Shown here one piece after another: positions 30,282 to 38,119 of a stretch of 64,000 nt of DNA. The DNA is taken from NCBI RefSeq assembly GCF_927798095.1, contig NZ_CAKMMF010000006.1:7052-71051 (forward strand). Direction: 5' to 3'. How positions within the stretch are numbered: position 1 is the stretch's first letter; each line of letters opens with the position of its first letter. Origin of the DNA: Paenibacillus plantiphilus (GTDB taxonomy: Bacteria; Bacillota; Bacilli; Paenibacillales; Paenibacillaceae). Below the pieces are notes generated by a model, which was not told where the DNA came from, ran no database searches, and saw nothing but the letters and a program-made list of their open reading frames with translations. The translations under genes were made by a program, and so were the position numbers.

Positions 30282-31420
30282 TGCTCTGCCTCCCTAAGGG
30301 GTTTAATAATTCCGCAGCATGAGAACGTCAAATCTGGATATTCCTCTACCGGAACTTGACGGTCCTTAGCTAGTAGAAGAATATGCTTCAGATTCGGATT
30401 ATCAAGCCGATCCACAAGAATCTTCCATGGCACTCTTCGCAGCAGCACTCGTGTCGTTTCGCCTACTCCCGGTTTAACAAGATTGACATCCGTTATTCCG
30501 AATTCGCGCTGAATCCGCTCGATATCCTTCATCCCGCTCCAAGTGACCGCTGTTTCCTGGGGGCTTGAGAGCAGCCTGTCCGCCTCAATCTTGGCATCAG
30601 ACTCTATCTCCTTGAAGTGAGCTTCTACCGTATCTACGAACAGATTGGACACATCCGAATCCAGCCATTCCTTATAAAATTTAGCCCCGTGATAATCATT
30701 CGGACCGATCAGATCATCCCGCAGAACGGTGCGGCTCATAAGACCGGATACCGTTGAGTTGAGACAAGCGCTGGGAATGAGATAGTCCTCTCTCGTCCCA
30801 TACGTGCCCGCGCAGTAGCCGGGGTCTGCAAGCACAGCAAGATCGTCATCCAACTGGATACCGTACTTGGACTTCATCTCCTGACAAGCCTCGATGAGCA
30901 CCTTGCGTATTGCGCCCTTGCCTGTCCACCCGTCTACAAACTGAATATCATAATCTGGATGATGCTGAAGCATATATTGAAGCGCATTCTGATCGATTCC
31001 TTTTCCTCGAATGATCGAAATGCTGTAATGAGGCAGCTCCACCCCATGCATCGCCTTCACATAACGCTTTATTAGCACGCCAATCGGAGTCCCGGCTCTC
31101 GCTAGCGAAGCCAGCGTAATTCGGGTCCCCTTTTTCTTCACGATAATTTCCGATACAATGCCAACGGCATATGCAATTCTCTTGGCTGATTCGCGAAGCG
31201 TGTCGTGAAACAACTGCAAGTATTCCGGCGTCGGCTGATATTCAACCGGCAGCATTTCAGAGTAATGAACTCCTGTCTGAATTGCAACTTCCCTGTCCTC
31301 GTTATTTCTCTCCAAATTCACATCGCTCAGGTCTTTCAGAAGAAAGATTACATCCTCTTGTTTATAACTCCCCATAGGCGTAGGATCCGCTAAGCTGCTG
31401 TTCCTTATTGTATTGGCCAT
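30278..31420 (-). CDS. Phosphoribosyltransferase-like protein with C-terminal PELOTA-type RNA-binding domain
   Basis: The protein has 380 residues. The N-terminal and central part is an unusual phosphoribosyltransferase. ASLARAGTPIGVLIKR lies near residue 105 and FVDGWTGKGAIRKVL (the diphosphate-binding loop region) near 165. ADPGYCAGTYGTREDYLIPSA follows near 198. The C-terminal 80 residues, with KPGVGETTRVLLRRVPWKIL and HILLLAKDRQVPVEEY, match the small PELOTA_1-type domain found fused to such enzymes in Ter loci. This suggests that a nucleobase or RNA-linked substrate is handled. The first gene of the operon, with GGAGG six bases before the ATG. No TerD-like gene is in the window. Confidence 0.82.
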   Translation of the reverse strand: MANTIRNSSLADPTPMGSYKQEDVIFLLKDLSDVNLERNNEDREVAIQTGVHYSEMLPVEYQPTPEYLQLFHDTLRESAKRIAYAVGIVSEIIVKKKGTRITLASLARAGTPIGVLIKRYVKAMHGVELPHYSISIIRGKGIDQNALQYMLQHHPDYDIQFVDGWTGKGAIRKVLIEACQEMKSKYGIQLDDDLAVLADPGYCAGTYGTREDYLIPSACLNSTVSGLMSRTVLRDDLIGPNDYHGAKFYKEWLDSDVSNLFVDTVEAHFKEIESDAKIEADRLLSSPQETAVTWSGMKDIERIQREFGITDVNLVKPGVGETTRVLLRRVPWKILVDRLDNPNLKHILLLAKDRQVPVEEYPDLTFSCCGIIKPLREAEQ

Positions 31421-31515
31421 CTAGTCCTCCGCTTCATTTATTTACAGACTTGCTTATTCAATTCTACTTTATTATTGCATCTTTTTCATGCTCGAAATAT
31501 AGAAGTTGATTCGCA

Positions 31516-31965
31516 TTAATCGAACTTCTTTATAAACCCAGTTTTCAACCCTTTCAGAAATCCACAGCTTTCGTAAAATTGATGAATTCCTTCGCGCTTG
31601 GCTCCTGTCAGCAGCATCACCTTATAGCAATGATAGTCCTTCGCGTATTCAATCGCCTTGTCCAGCGCCATCCTCCCAAAGCCTTGCTTCCTATATGCGC
31701 TGTGCGTGACGACATTCTCGATAAGACCATACGGCCGCGCGCCTCTCGTCAAATTTTTGATGATCGTAATGACGCAGGAGGCTGCAACAATTCCATCCTT
31801 CTCGACTACAATGATTTTCATATAAGGATCATTCATTATTTCATTCCATAGACCGCTAATTTCATTGCCATCCAGCTCGGGATCATCCTTATGCAGATGC
31901 TTATAAAGCCCAAGAAGCTCCTCCAGTTCGAATTGACGAACAAATCGCGCATTGGCCTGAGACAT
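31516..31965 (-). CDS. GNAT-family N-acetyltransferase
   Basis: A 149-residue protein. The acetyl-CoA site is [18 protein letters not shown] (motif A, with the Q/RxxGxG/A loop) near residue 87. The C-terminal [10 protein letters not shown] is motif B. The acceptor substrate cannot be told. GGGGGA precedes the ATG, somewhat far away. It is in the same direction as the PRTase operon but 95 bp upstream, so it is only possibly linked. Confidence 0.88.
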   Translation of the reverse strand: MSQANARFVRQFELEELLGLYKHLHKDDPELDGNEISGLWNEIMNDPYMKIIVVEKDGIVAASCVITIIKNLTRGARPYGLIENVVTHSAYRKQGFGRMALDKAIEYAKDYHCYKVMLLTGAKREGIHQFYESCGFLKGLKTGFIKKFD

Positions 31966-32207
31966 TTCTGATACAGTCCCCCATTTTAGTAATGATAAAC
32001 AATTCCTATTATGGTAGCATAAAAGAAGGAAGAATAGTAAGGCAAGGTGAACGGTTCAATGGACACAAGCCGGTTGTTGGAATGGGAACAGCAGCACAAT
32101 GCTGCGAACCGTACTCTGGAAGGGTTCTGGAATTGGTTCAATATTTGGAGAAAGGAGTGCAAGAGTACTTACCATGAATTATTTTCATTCTCTATAAGCC
32201 CAAATAT

Positions 32208-32321
32208 AGTTTAAGAATCGCGAAGAAAGCATTAAAGGAAGGGCTTGATCCTGAGCTGGTCTCTAAAATTACAGAACTGGATATCAAGTATGTTCAAATC
32301 TTGAAACAGAAATTGCAATAA
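32208..32321 (+). pseudogene. C-terminal remnant of a Rpn/PD-(D/E)XK-type transposase-like protein (tentative)
   Basis: The segment 32208-32321 encodes SLRIAKKALKEGLDPELV followed by a helix ending in QKLQ and a stop. This resembles the C-terminal tail of Rpn-family (PDDEXK_2-type) proteins, where a helix of this type recurs. Stops lie directly upstream in the frame, so the rest is gone. The surrounding 487 bp between the GNAT gene and the 32453 gene otherwise hold only short frames. A 14-bp perfect palindrome, CCGACTTAAGTCGG, lies at 32341. Confidence 0.4.
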
Positions 32322-32452
32322 TGCGATCACAAATGATACTCCGACTTAAGTCGGGTTCGAAACCCACCTCAGGTGCGATTCTTAATGAAGGTCTCTGCAA
32401 TATAATATTAGGCAATAGACGAATCGAGAGCACATCACGGGGGATGGTAATA

Positions 32453-33016
32453 ATGAAAGAAACATGCCACATCTATGTCCTTCTAACAGATACAGGAACA
32501 CTTTTCACTAGACTGATTCGCATGTTTACGAAGGCTCCTCTGAATCACGCCTCTATCGCATTGGATCGGGAGTTGAAGGAAGTGTACAGCTTTGGCCGCA
32601 AAAACCAGCGGAATCCGCTAATTGGCGGTTTCGTGAGAGAAGATATGACAAGCGAGATGTTCGACCGCGCTACATGCGCCCTCTACTATTGCAGCGTTAG
32701 TAAGAAGACGTATGATAAAATCCGCATGCACATCGAAGAGATAGAGAGAAATGAGCATCGGTACAAATACAATCTGCTTGGACTGTTCGGTGTATTGATA
32801 AATAAACGCATCGTTCGCAAGAACGCATACTTCTGCACACAATTCGTAGCTTCGATATTGGAGGAGAATGGCGTCTTAGTCAGCTCCAAGCCCTCCGATC
32901 TGGTTACGCCTTCCGATATTGAACAAGCGAAAGCGCTTAACCAGGTATATCGAGGAAGTCTGCAAGGATATATGGCAGGCCAATGGCCTCCAGTTGCTCA
33001 TTCCGAGCCAGCCTGA
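32453..33016 (+). CDS. Permuted NlpC/P60-like thiol hydrolase (YycO/DUF830-like)
   Basis: A 187-residue protein. It has the circularly permuted papain-like layout: the histidine first, in LNHASIALDRE near residue 31, and the cysteine late, in AYFCTQFVASIL near 130. No signal peptide is seen, so a cytoplasmic role is more likely than cell-wall cleavage. An in-frame reading extends back to 32321 through unrelated sequence, but GGGGGATGG before the ATG at 32453 and the loss of similarity upstream favour this start. It is flanked downstream by two small transposon-like elements. Confidence 0.8.
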   Translation: MKETCHIYVLLTDTGTLFTRLIRMFTKAPLNHASIALDRELKEVYSFGRKNQRNPLIGGFVREDMTSEMFDRATCALYYCSVSKKTYDKIRMHIEEIERNEHRYKYNLLGLFGVLINKRIVRKNAYFCTQFVASILEENGVLVSSKPSDLVTPSDIEQAKALNQVYRGSLQGYMAGQWPPVAHSEPA

Positions 33017-33075
33017 TTAGCCGCACAGCCGGAATGGCTGTTACCGCAGCACACTAAAGAATCAGCAAAAAAAAC

Positions 33076-33237
33076 GGGCTATCTAGAAAGTCAAATATCC
33101 AATGAGTCCGTCCCAAATGATGTGAAAAGATGCCTCCAAAACCACTATAAAAAGTGGGGCTGGAAGCATCTTTTTTATCCTATATGGGGGGGCTTAGTGG
33201 GGGCTCTGAAATCATTAAGCGACTTTCTAGACAGCCC
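33076..33237 (+). mobile_element. 162-bp non-autonomous element (MITE-like, family A)
   Basis: The 17-bp terminal inverted repeats are GGGCTATCTAGAAAGTC at the left and GACTTTCTAGACAGCCC at the right, one mismatch when paired. Inside is a hairpin with arms AAGATGC and GCATCTT. No coding capacity. A degenerate copy lies at 17269-17387. Confidence 0.78.
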
Positions 33238-33241
33238 CTTC

Positions 33242-33590
33242 AGACTGTTGAGAAAGCCCTATGTGGGAAATGTGCTTGCAATACCAATTACACCGACTAT
33301 ATGATCAATCGGCATTATATAACTGCAAAAGTACCTCTCCTGTATCCCATATAGCTGCCCAGAGCCAGAGTAAATGCAAAAATACATCAACGATCACCAG
33401 AAACGAGCATATCCTGTACTTTTTTGTTTTTTCACTGCACTTTTGCAGGTAAGGGGCTTGAAATGGTCCATTCTGGCCATGTTAACTGTATTTTTGCAGT
33501 AATGCAGATGCAAGCAACGGTTGGAGCGACATAGGGCGTACCGACCCAATGTACCGACGGGTAACGTCCCATGGACTTTCTCAACAGCCT
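33242..33590 (+). mobile_element. 349-bp non-autonomous element (MITE-like, family B, copy 1)
   Basis: The ends are AGACTGTTGAGAAAGCCC and, inverted, AGGCTGTTGAGAAAGTCC. A diverged copy in opposite orientation lies at 44628-44947. ACTGCAAAAGTAC and close variants occur three times inside, in both directions. It lies four bases after element A and seven bases from the slipin stop codon. No coding capacity is seen. Confidence 0.8.
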
Positions 33591-33596
33591 AGATTT

Positions 33597-34709
33597 TTAC
33601 TTTTCCGTGCTTCTGACACTAAGCAATGAATTCAACTGCTCCAGCAGATTGTCTCCGCCCGTTAGCGAGATTGTGCCAATCTTCTCGCAAATCTTCTCTA
33701 GAAACTCCAGCTCCTTCAGTCGGTACAAGGTACCGTTCTCATCCATCAGCTTGGCTGTGTTCATGAGGCTTCGGGTTGAAGCCGTTTCTTCACGACGAGT
33801 GATAATGTTGGCTTGCGCCTTCTTCTCTGCAAGCAGCACTGTATTCAGAATGTCCTTGATATCGCCTGGCAGAATAATATCCTTAACCCCCGCCGAAATA
33901 AACTGCACGCCATAGCTCTCGCTCTTGTCATTCAGCCGTGACAGAACGAACTCCCCGATCTCCTGCTTCATTCGCAGCAGATCATCCAGCTTCAACGTTC
34001 CCACATATTCGCGCAGTATAAGCTGCAGCAGGATGTATACTTGATCCTCGAACGACTTGATTTCGAGCGACTTGAGCGAATTCACTATTTTATATTGACA
34101 TACAAAGTTAAGCCGCAGCGTCACCTTGTCCTCTGTCATAATCTCCTGTCCCGTCATATCCAGTTGCTGCTGGCGCAGATCCAATGTCTTCACCGCTACG
34201 GACACAGGTCCCTTCCAGAAGTAATATTTGCCGGGCTGCAGCTCTCTCTGAATGACGTTGTTGTAATACAGGATGCCTGATTCATGTCCAGCCACCTCGA
34301 ACATCTGAAAGTAGCCGTGCAGCTTGGGCAGAATCGTCAGCTTCACCTCCTGCGTAAATTCCGGACTCAGAATATCAACCGTTACGAAGGTATGTCTCTT
34401 CATCACATTCCAGAATGCATACGTGCCCGATGTTAGCAGCGATACAAATTTGCCGTCCACGTAATGCAGCACATATTCATTGTCTTGAACATCTGCGATT
34501 GCGAGCTCCCGCATAAGCTCCGCATCCTGCAGGAAGACATCAAGCTCTTTGTCCACAGGCGCGAACGGTCTCAGCACATTTTGCACAATGACTGTATCAT
34601 CAGTGAACGAGGAGAACCTGTGAATGCCTGGCTGCAGATGCTTCACGTAGCTGCCCCGCTTGAACAGCAGTCCTCGTTCATCCGCTTTTATAATTATTTT
34701 TTTGAACAT
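33597..34709 (-). CDS. Slipin (SPFH/Band 7 domain protein)
   Basis: The protein has 370 residues. The SPFH domain covers about residues 120-290, with KTLDLRQQQLDMTGQEIMT, KVTLRLNFVCQYKIV and GVQFISAGVKDIILPG. The helical oligomerisation part follows, with AEKKAQANIITRREETASTR. The N-terminal region has the slipin pattern ADERGLLFKRG followed by LQPGIHRFSSF. No clear transmembrane segment is seen; membrane contact would be peripheral. Slipin genes are known neighbours of rtcB in some bacterial RNA-repair operons. Here it follows rtcB and the tRNA-like RNA on the same strand. AAAGGAG, in the end of a small upstream frame, provides the ribosome site. A MITE-like element ends seven bases after the stop. 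Confidence 0.9.
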   Translation of the reverse strand: MFKKIIIKADERGLLFKRGSYVKHLQPGIHRFSSFTDDTVIVQNVLRPFAPVDKELDVFLQDAELMRELAIADVQDNEYVLHYVDGKFVSLLTSGTYAFWNVMKRHTFVTVDILSPEFTQEVKLTILPKLHGYFQMFEVAGHESGILYYNNVIQRELQPGKYYFWKGPVSVAVKTLDLRQQQLDMTGQEIMTEDKVTLRLNFVCQYKIVNSLKSLEIKSFEDQVYILLQLILREYVGTLKLDDLLRMKQEIGEFVLSRLNDKSESYGVQFISAGVKDIILPGDIKDILNTVLLAEKKAQANIITRREETASTRSLMNTAKLMDENGTLYRLKELEFLEKICEKIGTISLTGGDNLLEQLNSLLSVRSTEK

Positions 34710-34715
34710 TCGTTG

Positions 34716-34859
34716 TCACACTCCTTTGTCATCCTGTAAGTCAGGAATTCTCCCTGAGGCTGGGACGGAATGGAGCTTGAGACAGGTGGAAACGAATCCG
34801 TCCGCTATGAATGTCCATGATTCGGTCAGCGGCTCAACTTCAACCTCTAACCCGTTCAT
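34716..34859 (-). CDS. Small hypothetical frame before the slipin gene
   Basis: A 47-residue frame beginning MNGLEVEVEPLTESW and ending DLQDDKGV, with its stop six bases before the slipin start, as in coupled translation. Its own ribosome site is weak. A 13-codon frame at 34881-34840 with an excellent AGGAGGAACC site overlaps it in another phase. The two may be one gene broken or joined by a frameshift. No family is recognised. The coding reality is uncertain. Confidence 0.35.
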   Translation of the reverse strand: MNGLEVEVEPLTESWTFIADGFVSTCLKLHSVPASGRIPDLQDDKGV

Positions 34860-34953
34860 TTCCGTTCAAAGCTTCTGGCATACGGTTCCTCCTATCGGTA
34901 TCCGCCCATTGCATAGTCAAGCTTCAGTGCTGCGGCAATGCCAGCGCGAGAAT

Positions 34954-35067
34954 TCCTCCCTTATAGGTTTACTGTTTCATCGTAGTCTCGATTATAAGTC
35001 GAGCGCTCTACCACTGAGCTAATCGCTTTGTAGCGATAAGGGATTCGAACCCTTGACAGTTGGAGGA
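34954..35067 (-). ncRNA. Permuted tRNA-like RNA (anticodon UAU) in the rtcB-slipin operon
   Basis: Read on the minus strand, all tRNA arms occur, but in permuted order. The T-arm is at 35054-35038 (AAGGG, loop TTCGAAT, CCCTT). The acceptor stem ATCGCT / AGCGAT at 35037-35022 is closed by ACAA. TA follows as in positions 8-9. The D-arm is at 35019-35005 (GCTC, loop AGTGGTA, GAGC), then one G. The anticodon arm is at 35003-34987 (CTCGA, loop CTTATAA, TCGAG). The linear ends lie where the variable loop would be and are held by two helices: ACTGT (35060-35056) with ACAGT (34975-34971), and TCCTCC (35067-35062) with GGAGGA (34959-34954). All stems are fully paired. It cannot be aminoacylated as encoded. 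The closest known analogue is the tRNA-mimic domain of bacterial Y RNA. Confidence 0.85.
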
Positions 35068-35075
35068 TTAATGAC

Positions 35076-35158
35076 GGTGAAAGCTATACAGCATACCTGC
35101 GCACAACATGCGCGGGCACTGCGGGACCGTTCTGAAATCCCTGCGAAGTATAGTCACC
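35076..35158 (-). ncRNA. Three-way-junction RNA domain upstream of the permuted tRNA
   Basis: On the minus strand, GGTGA-CTATAC (35158-35148) pairs with GTATAG (35089-35084) and, after a three-base bulge, TCACC (35080-35076). Inside, one hairpin has arms GCAGGGA and TCCCGC with a bulged A. The other has TGCC-c-GCGCA and TGCGC-a-GGTA around a five-base loop. It begins 48 bp after the rtcB stop and probably forms one transcript with the tRNA-like part. I do not recognise it as a known RNA family. Confidence 0.6.
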
Positions 35159-35205
35159 TCATCATGTAACCCGATCTATTATTGATACAATCTTTAATAG
35201 CACAA

Positions 35206-36621
35206 TTAAATACCTTTGATAGCAGCCATAGGCTTGCATTTGGCGACTACATCCGCCAAGGATGCGCCAACGATACTATCGATAATGGCATCCACATCCT
35301 TATAAGCTTGCGGACATTCATCGAGAATCGTCTCCAGTGAGCGGTGATTCACCAGCACCTCATCCTCTGTTCCAATCCGCAGCGACTGCTGAAACTGATC
35401 AATAGTGACCAGTTCCTTGGTCGCCCGGCGGGATCTAGCTCTTCCTGCGCCATGACAGATGGAATAGAAGTTCTTGCTCCCTTCTTCCCGTCCGATCATA
35501 ATGTAGGAGGAGGTCCCCATTGAGCCTGGGATAAGCGCCGGATGTCCTGTTGCCCTGTAGGCCGGCGTGTTCAGAAAGTGTTGGGGAGGCAATGCTCTCG
35601 TAGCTCCCTTGCGATGAACGAGCATCGGCTTGTTGTCGTGGAATTCCTTAAGCGCATAATTATGCATCAGGTCATACAGGACAGGCAGCTCCAATGCTGA
35701 ACCGAATACTTCTCTAAACGCTTCACGAACGCCAAAGGCGATCATATGTCTGTTGGTGACCGCAAAGTTCAGCGCGGAGTACATGAGGTTCAAGTAAGCC
35801 CCGCCCTCCTGACTCGCAATTGGCGCATAAATGAGATTGGGATCAGGATTCTGGACTCCCCATAGCTCCATCGCTTCCTTGAGCGATCGCGTATATTCTC
35901 TTCCAAGCATGGCTCCCCAGGCTCGTGATCCAGAATGAATCATAACGACCACTTGCCCCTCGAACAGTCCCCACTTGGCAGCCAACTCCCGCTGCTCCTC
36001 ATTAATTTCCAAGTATTGAATTTCAATAAAATGATTGCCGCCCCCAAGCGTTCCCAGCTGCCCGTGAGCATTCTTCTGAATGCGAGGCGGCAGATGATTC
36101 TCCAGGTAAGCGTGATCGAACTGGAAAGAAGATTGCTCTACATGTGTCATCCATTGGTTGTCAGGCACATATTTCTCAGGCAGACCAAGTAGTCCATGCT
36201 TTACGATATTCAGCAGGTCAATATCCGCATAATGCGAATTCGTGCGCTCATTCGTCGGAACATATTTCTCAATGGCCGAGATCAACGCTCTGCGAACCCC
36301 TTTATCCTGAATATCGTTGCGATGCAGCGGTGTTGTGTGAACACGCATGCCGCAGCCGATATCAACGCCTACAATCGATGGCGATACACAGCCGTCCTTC
36401 ATTCTCCATACTGCTGTTGTTCCAATACAGGTTCCAACGCCTACATGCGCATCGGGTGTGTAGCTCATATATACATTCCGCGGAATTCGCAGATTGTTAT
36501 TCGCCATCTCATATACCTTGGATTCGAAGGATTGAAAAATCTCCTCGTTAGCGAAGACATGCAGCTTGCCATGCTCCAGCTTCATTTCATGATGGTTGTT
36601 TCCATGATTGATATGTTGCAT
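35206..36621 (-). CDS. rtcB: RNA ligase RtcB
   Basis: A 471-residue GTP/Mn-dependent ligase. It joins a 2',3'-cyclic phosphate or 3'-phosphate end to a 5'-OH end, healing tRNA and other RNA breaks. The metal and guanylylation motifs are intact: VGVDIGCGMRV near residue 95, LGGGNHFIEIQ near 210, IHSGSRAWG near 240, and ICHGAGRARSRR near 405, which holds the histidine that becomes guanylylated. The start is set at 36621: AGGAGG lies 12 bases before it, and the 15 codons that an ATG at 36666 would add are lysine- and arginine-rich and unlike the family. No archease gene is near. The structured RNA and slipin follow on the same strand, and WYL-type genes are divergent. Confidence 0.96.
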   Translation of the reverse strand: MQHINHGNNHHEMKLEHGKLHVFANEEIFQSFESKVYEMANNNLRIPRNVYMSYTPDAHVGVGTCIGTTAVWRMKDGCVSPSIVGVDIGCGMRVHTTPLHRNDIQDKGVRRALISAIEKYVPTNERTNSHYADIDLLNIVKHGLLGLPEKYVPDNQWMTHVEQSSFQFDHAYLENHLPPRIQKNAHGQLGTLGGGNHFIEIQYLEINEEQRELAAKWGLFEGQVVVMIHSGSRAWGAMLGREYTRSLKEAMELWGVQNPDPNLIYAPIASQEGGAYLNLMYSALNFAVTNRHMIAFGVREAFREVFGSALELPVLYDLMHNYALKEFHDNKPMLVHRKGATRALPPQHFLNTPAYRATGHPALIPGSMGTSSYIMIGREEGSKNFYSICHGAGRARSRRATKELVTIDQFQQSLRIGTEDEVLVNHRSLETILDECPQAYKDVDAIIDSIVGASLADVVAKCKPMAAIKGI

Positions 36622-36790
36622 GAGTGATTGTGACCTCCTCTTGTTCGCTTTGCTGGGTTTTATCATCGCTTATTATTTGACTTCCGAACATGGCGAAAGT
36701 ATTACGAGACGAATATTGCCTCTTTTTCTTCTTATCTATCACCTGATACAATGAATGGAAGTATTTCATCTCAGAGCGGAGGTACAGCGG

Positions 36791-38119
36791 GTGGCCAAGG
36801 AAAGCTTCGATAAGGAAATACAGTTTCTACGCATGCTAGTCCTCACGAGCGGCGCATACAGCAGAGGGCAGTTTGCCGAGCGGCTAGGCATCTCCGTCCA
36901 TACGTTTGATAAAACGATCAAACGACTGAAGGACATCGTCAGCTCCGTTCAACAGAACTTGCCGCAGAGCAAGGGCAAGGAGCTGGCAGAGACGATTCGC
37001 TACAGCTACTACGATTCGACTGATCCGATGCTGCTGTTTCTCTATCGCGCCAAGTCTCTTAAAGAATCGGAAAGCCAGCGAATCTCGCTGCTGCTCGCCG
37101 CCATGCAGGACAGCTCGCTAACGACGATGGAGCTATTGGACGCCTGCTGCAGCACCCTGCCAGCGGAGCTTCCGATGCCTGACGAGAAGACGATACGTTC
37201 GGATCTCAAATACCTGGAAGAGGTGGGCGTCATTGCGCGCGAGCCCGGCCCTCGTCCATTCCGTTATCGCATTAATAATGATCTGGTCACTGAACTCACA
37301 CAGGACGAGCTGCTTGACCTGTATCATTTCGTTGACGTGATGTCCAATACGCAAATTCCATCTGTTCAAGGGTACTTGCTGCGGGACGGCTTGAAGAAGC
37401 AGCTTTATCGGCAGCAGGAGGCTCTTGGAGCGGCAGAGCCGTTCCTATACAAATATCACTATTATTCGCGAATTCTTGATGAAGCGAATCTATTCACACT
37501 GCTGGACTGTATTCGCAAGCGCCGCTATATAAGCTTCCTCTACTTCTCGCCGAAGAAACCGAAAAGCTACGCCTCCAAGAACACGAATCCGTTGTTCGAG
37601 CGCGAAGCAGAGGGCAGCCAGGAACGGACTCTTCCGCTTCAAGTTGTCTATGACCATCAATATGGGCGCTGGTATTTGCTCTCCTATGATTCCAGACAAG
37701 GAATCAAGAAGTATCGGATGGAAGGCATGACACAAATGGAGGTCGAAGAGAAAGCGGCAGCTGAAGAGGATTTTCTGAAGAAACGCGAGGAATTGGATGC
37801 GAGAATCAAGTACAGCTGGCTTATCGATACCGGCCGTCCTATAACAGTTCGAGCCCGCTTCTATAATCCGGGACATTCGCAGCCCAATTTCATTAAGGAA
37901 CGTGTGCTGCTGCAAGGACAATGGGGCGTCATTATGGATGAAGACGAGCATTCCTTTATTTATGAGATCATTGTGAACGGGACGTTCGAGATTAAGCCTT
38001 GGCTGCGCAGCTTCGGTTCCAGCTGCGAGGTGGTTGAGCCTGCTTTTTTACGTAAGGAAATGATTGAGGAGTGGAAGGAGCTGCAGACGTATTATGAATC
38101 TGTTCGAGAAAATTTTTAA
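36791..38119 (+). CDS. WYL-domain transcription regulator (long type)
   Basis: A 442-residue protein. An N-terminal helix-turn-helix region has YSRGQFAERLGISVHTFDK, so it should bind DNA. A second wing-like segment follows with TIRSDLKYLEEVGVI near residue 145. The WYL part lies in the second half: RKRRYISFLYFSPKK near 250, YGRWYLLSYDSRQG near 300, and a C-terminal WCX-like extension to the end. WYL domains bind nucleic-acid or nucleotide ligands and control repair and defence genes. It is divergent from rtcB with a 170-bp gap, so it is the likely regulator of the repair operon. GGAGG eight bases before the GTG at 36791 argues against the ATG at 36755. Confidence 0.85.
   Translation: MAKESFDKEIQFLRMLVLTSGAYSRGQFAERLGISVHTFDKTIKRLKDIVSSVQQNLPQSKGKELAETIRYSYYDSTDPMLLFLYRAKSLKESESQRISLLLAAMQDSSLTTMELLDACCSTLPAELPMPDEKTIRSDLKYLEEVGVIAREPGPRPFRYRINNDLVTELTQDELLDLYHFVDVMSNTQIPSVQGYLLRDGLKKQLYRQQEALGAAEPFLYKYHYYSRILDEANLFTLLDCIRKRRYISFLYFSPKKPKSYASKNTNPLFEREAEGSQERTLPLQVVYDHQYGRWYLLSYDSRQGIKKYRMEGMTQMEVEEKAAAEEDFLKKREELDARIKYSWLIDTGRPITVRARFYNPGHSQPNFIKERVLLQGQWGVIMDEDEHSFIYEIIVNGTFEIKPWLRSFGSSCEVVEPAFLRKEMIEEWKELQTYYESVRENF

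Noticed and set aside
32341-32367. Possible tRNA fragment with GGTTCGAAACC
   Set aside because: Only three base pairs of a T-stem can form, and no acceptor, D-arm or anticodon arm is present nearby, unlike the RNA at 35 kb.
34987-35054. Two ordinary tRNA genes cut in half and lying next to each other
   Set aside because: The 3' acceptor strand and the following 5' strand pair perfectly with each other over six bases with only a four-base loop, which is expected for one permuted molecule and unlikely for two unrelated halves.
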